A stretch of 64,000 nucleotides of DNA, from positions 3,238,136 through 3,302,135 of the forward strand of contig NZ_FNLF01000002.1 of the NCBI RefSeq assembly GCF_900103175.1, given 5' to 3'. Source of the stretch: Tsukamurella pulmonis. Lineage in GTDB: Bacteria; Actinomycetota; Actinomycetes; Mycobacteriales; Mycobacteriaceae. Positions 63,956 to 64,000 of the stretch are shown here, in pieces (position 1 is the first letter of the stretch; each line of letters opens with the position of its first letter). Made by a program: the position numbers and the translations under genes. The notes under the pieces were generated by a model, which did no database searches, was not told the DNA's origin, and was given only the letters and a program-made list of their open reading frames with translations.

Positions 63956-64000
63956 TCAGCGGTCCTCGGCGAGGCTGGTCAGCGTGCCGATGCCCTCGAC
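63956..64000 (-). CDS. C-terminal end of a fumarylacetoacetate hydrolase family protein (partial)
   Basis: The minus strand from the right edge reads VEGIGTLTSLAEDR and a stop at 63956-63958. The EGIGTL motif is the usual C-terminus of FAH-family proteins, and an FAH-like gene lies beside gltX in mycobacteria. Only 14 residues are visible. Confidence 0.6.
   Translation of the reverse strand, partial: VEGIGTLTSLAEDR

Overview
The window comes from a high-GC mycolic-acid actinobacterium (order Mycobacteriales; Tsukamurella, Gordonia or a close relative is plausible). The right part keeps a gene order familiar from Mycobacterium tuberculosis: recG, DAK2 protein, rpmB, ung, thiL, DUF3515, ddl, gpsA, fbiD, ppk, mutT1, hupB, leuD, leuC, IclR regulator, tRNA-Glu/Gln, gltX and a fumarylacetoacetate-hydrolase-like gene. 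The HU protein has the long Lys/Ala tail typical of the group. Genus is inference; the synteny is from memory.

Layout. 1-738 is host chromosome (proA, then the 5' half of a DUF1524/HNH gene). 739-28879 is a 28.1 kb integrated element of visibly lower GC. The other half of the HNH gene resumes in frame at 28886. The element ends in a tnpA-tnpB-tnpC trio (two tyrosine recombinases plus a coiled-coil DUF6262-like protein), the Tn554 arrangement. Its left side carries its own DUF1524 lipoprotein, a zinc-ribbon-like protein and a DUF1992 protein. Its core is an aromatic type II polyketide cluster whose gene set matches enterocin/wailupemycin biosynthesis: KS-alpha, KS-beta, ACP, EncL-like AT-fold protein, EncM-like flavoprotein, EncP-like MIO ammonia-lyase, EncN-like aryl acid ligase, EncD-like ketoreductase and EncK-like methyltransferase. 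It also has two SnoaL-like proteins, an MFS exporter, a TetR regulator and a SARP activator.

The cluster has been broken twice. An IS21-family element (5459-8523, 6-bp target duplication) splits the SARP gene. A 3.7 kb ISL3-flanked composite insertion (18960-22672, 8-bp target duplication) splits the KS-alpha gene after codon 13. It carries a GlxA-type AraC regulator and a small ABM-domain protein. Removing each insertion and one duplication copy restores an uninterrupted reading frame (278 and 418 codons). The cluster as sequenced should therefore be silent or unable to make polyketide, but it is a readable fossil. The cytochrome P450 and ferredoxin (EncR/EncQ) and the cinnamate beta-oxidation genes (EncH/I/J) are not seen in the window.

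Right of the element: an acyclic-terpene-type catabolic operon (TIGR03084 protein, AtuA-like, acyl-CoA dehydrogenases, biotin-dependent carboxylase pair, enoyl-CoA hydratase, TetR; 29413-39323); the conserved housekeeping block; an aliphatic amidase locus (amiS-amiE-amiB, a MarR regulator and a cytoplasmic AmiC-like sensor; 56024-60482); and three tRNA genes beside gltX.
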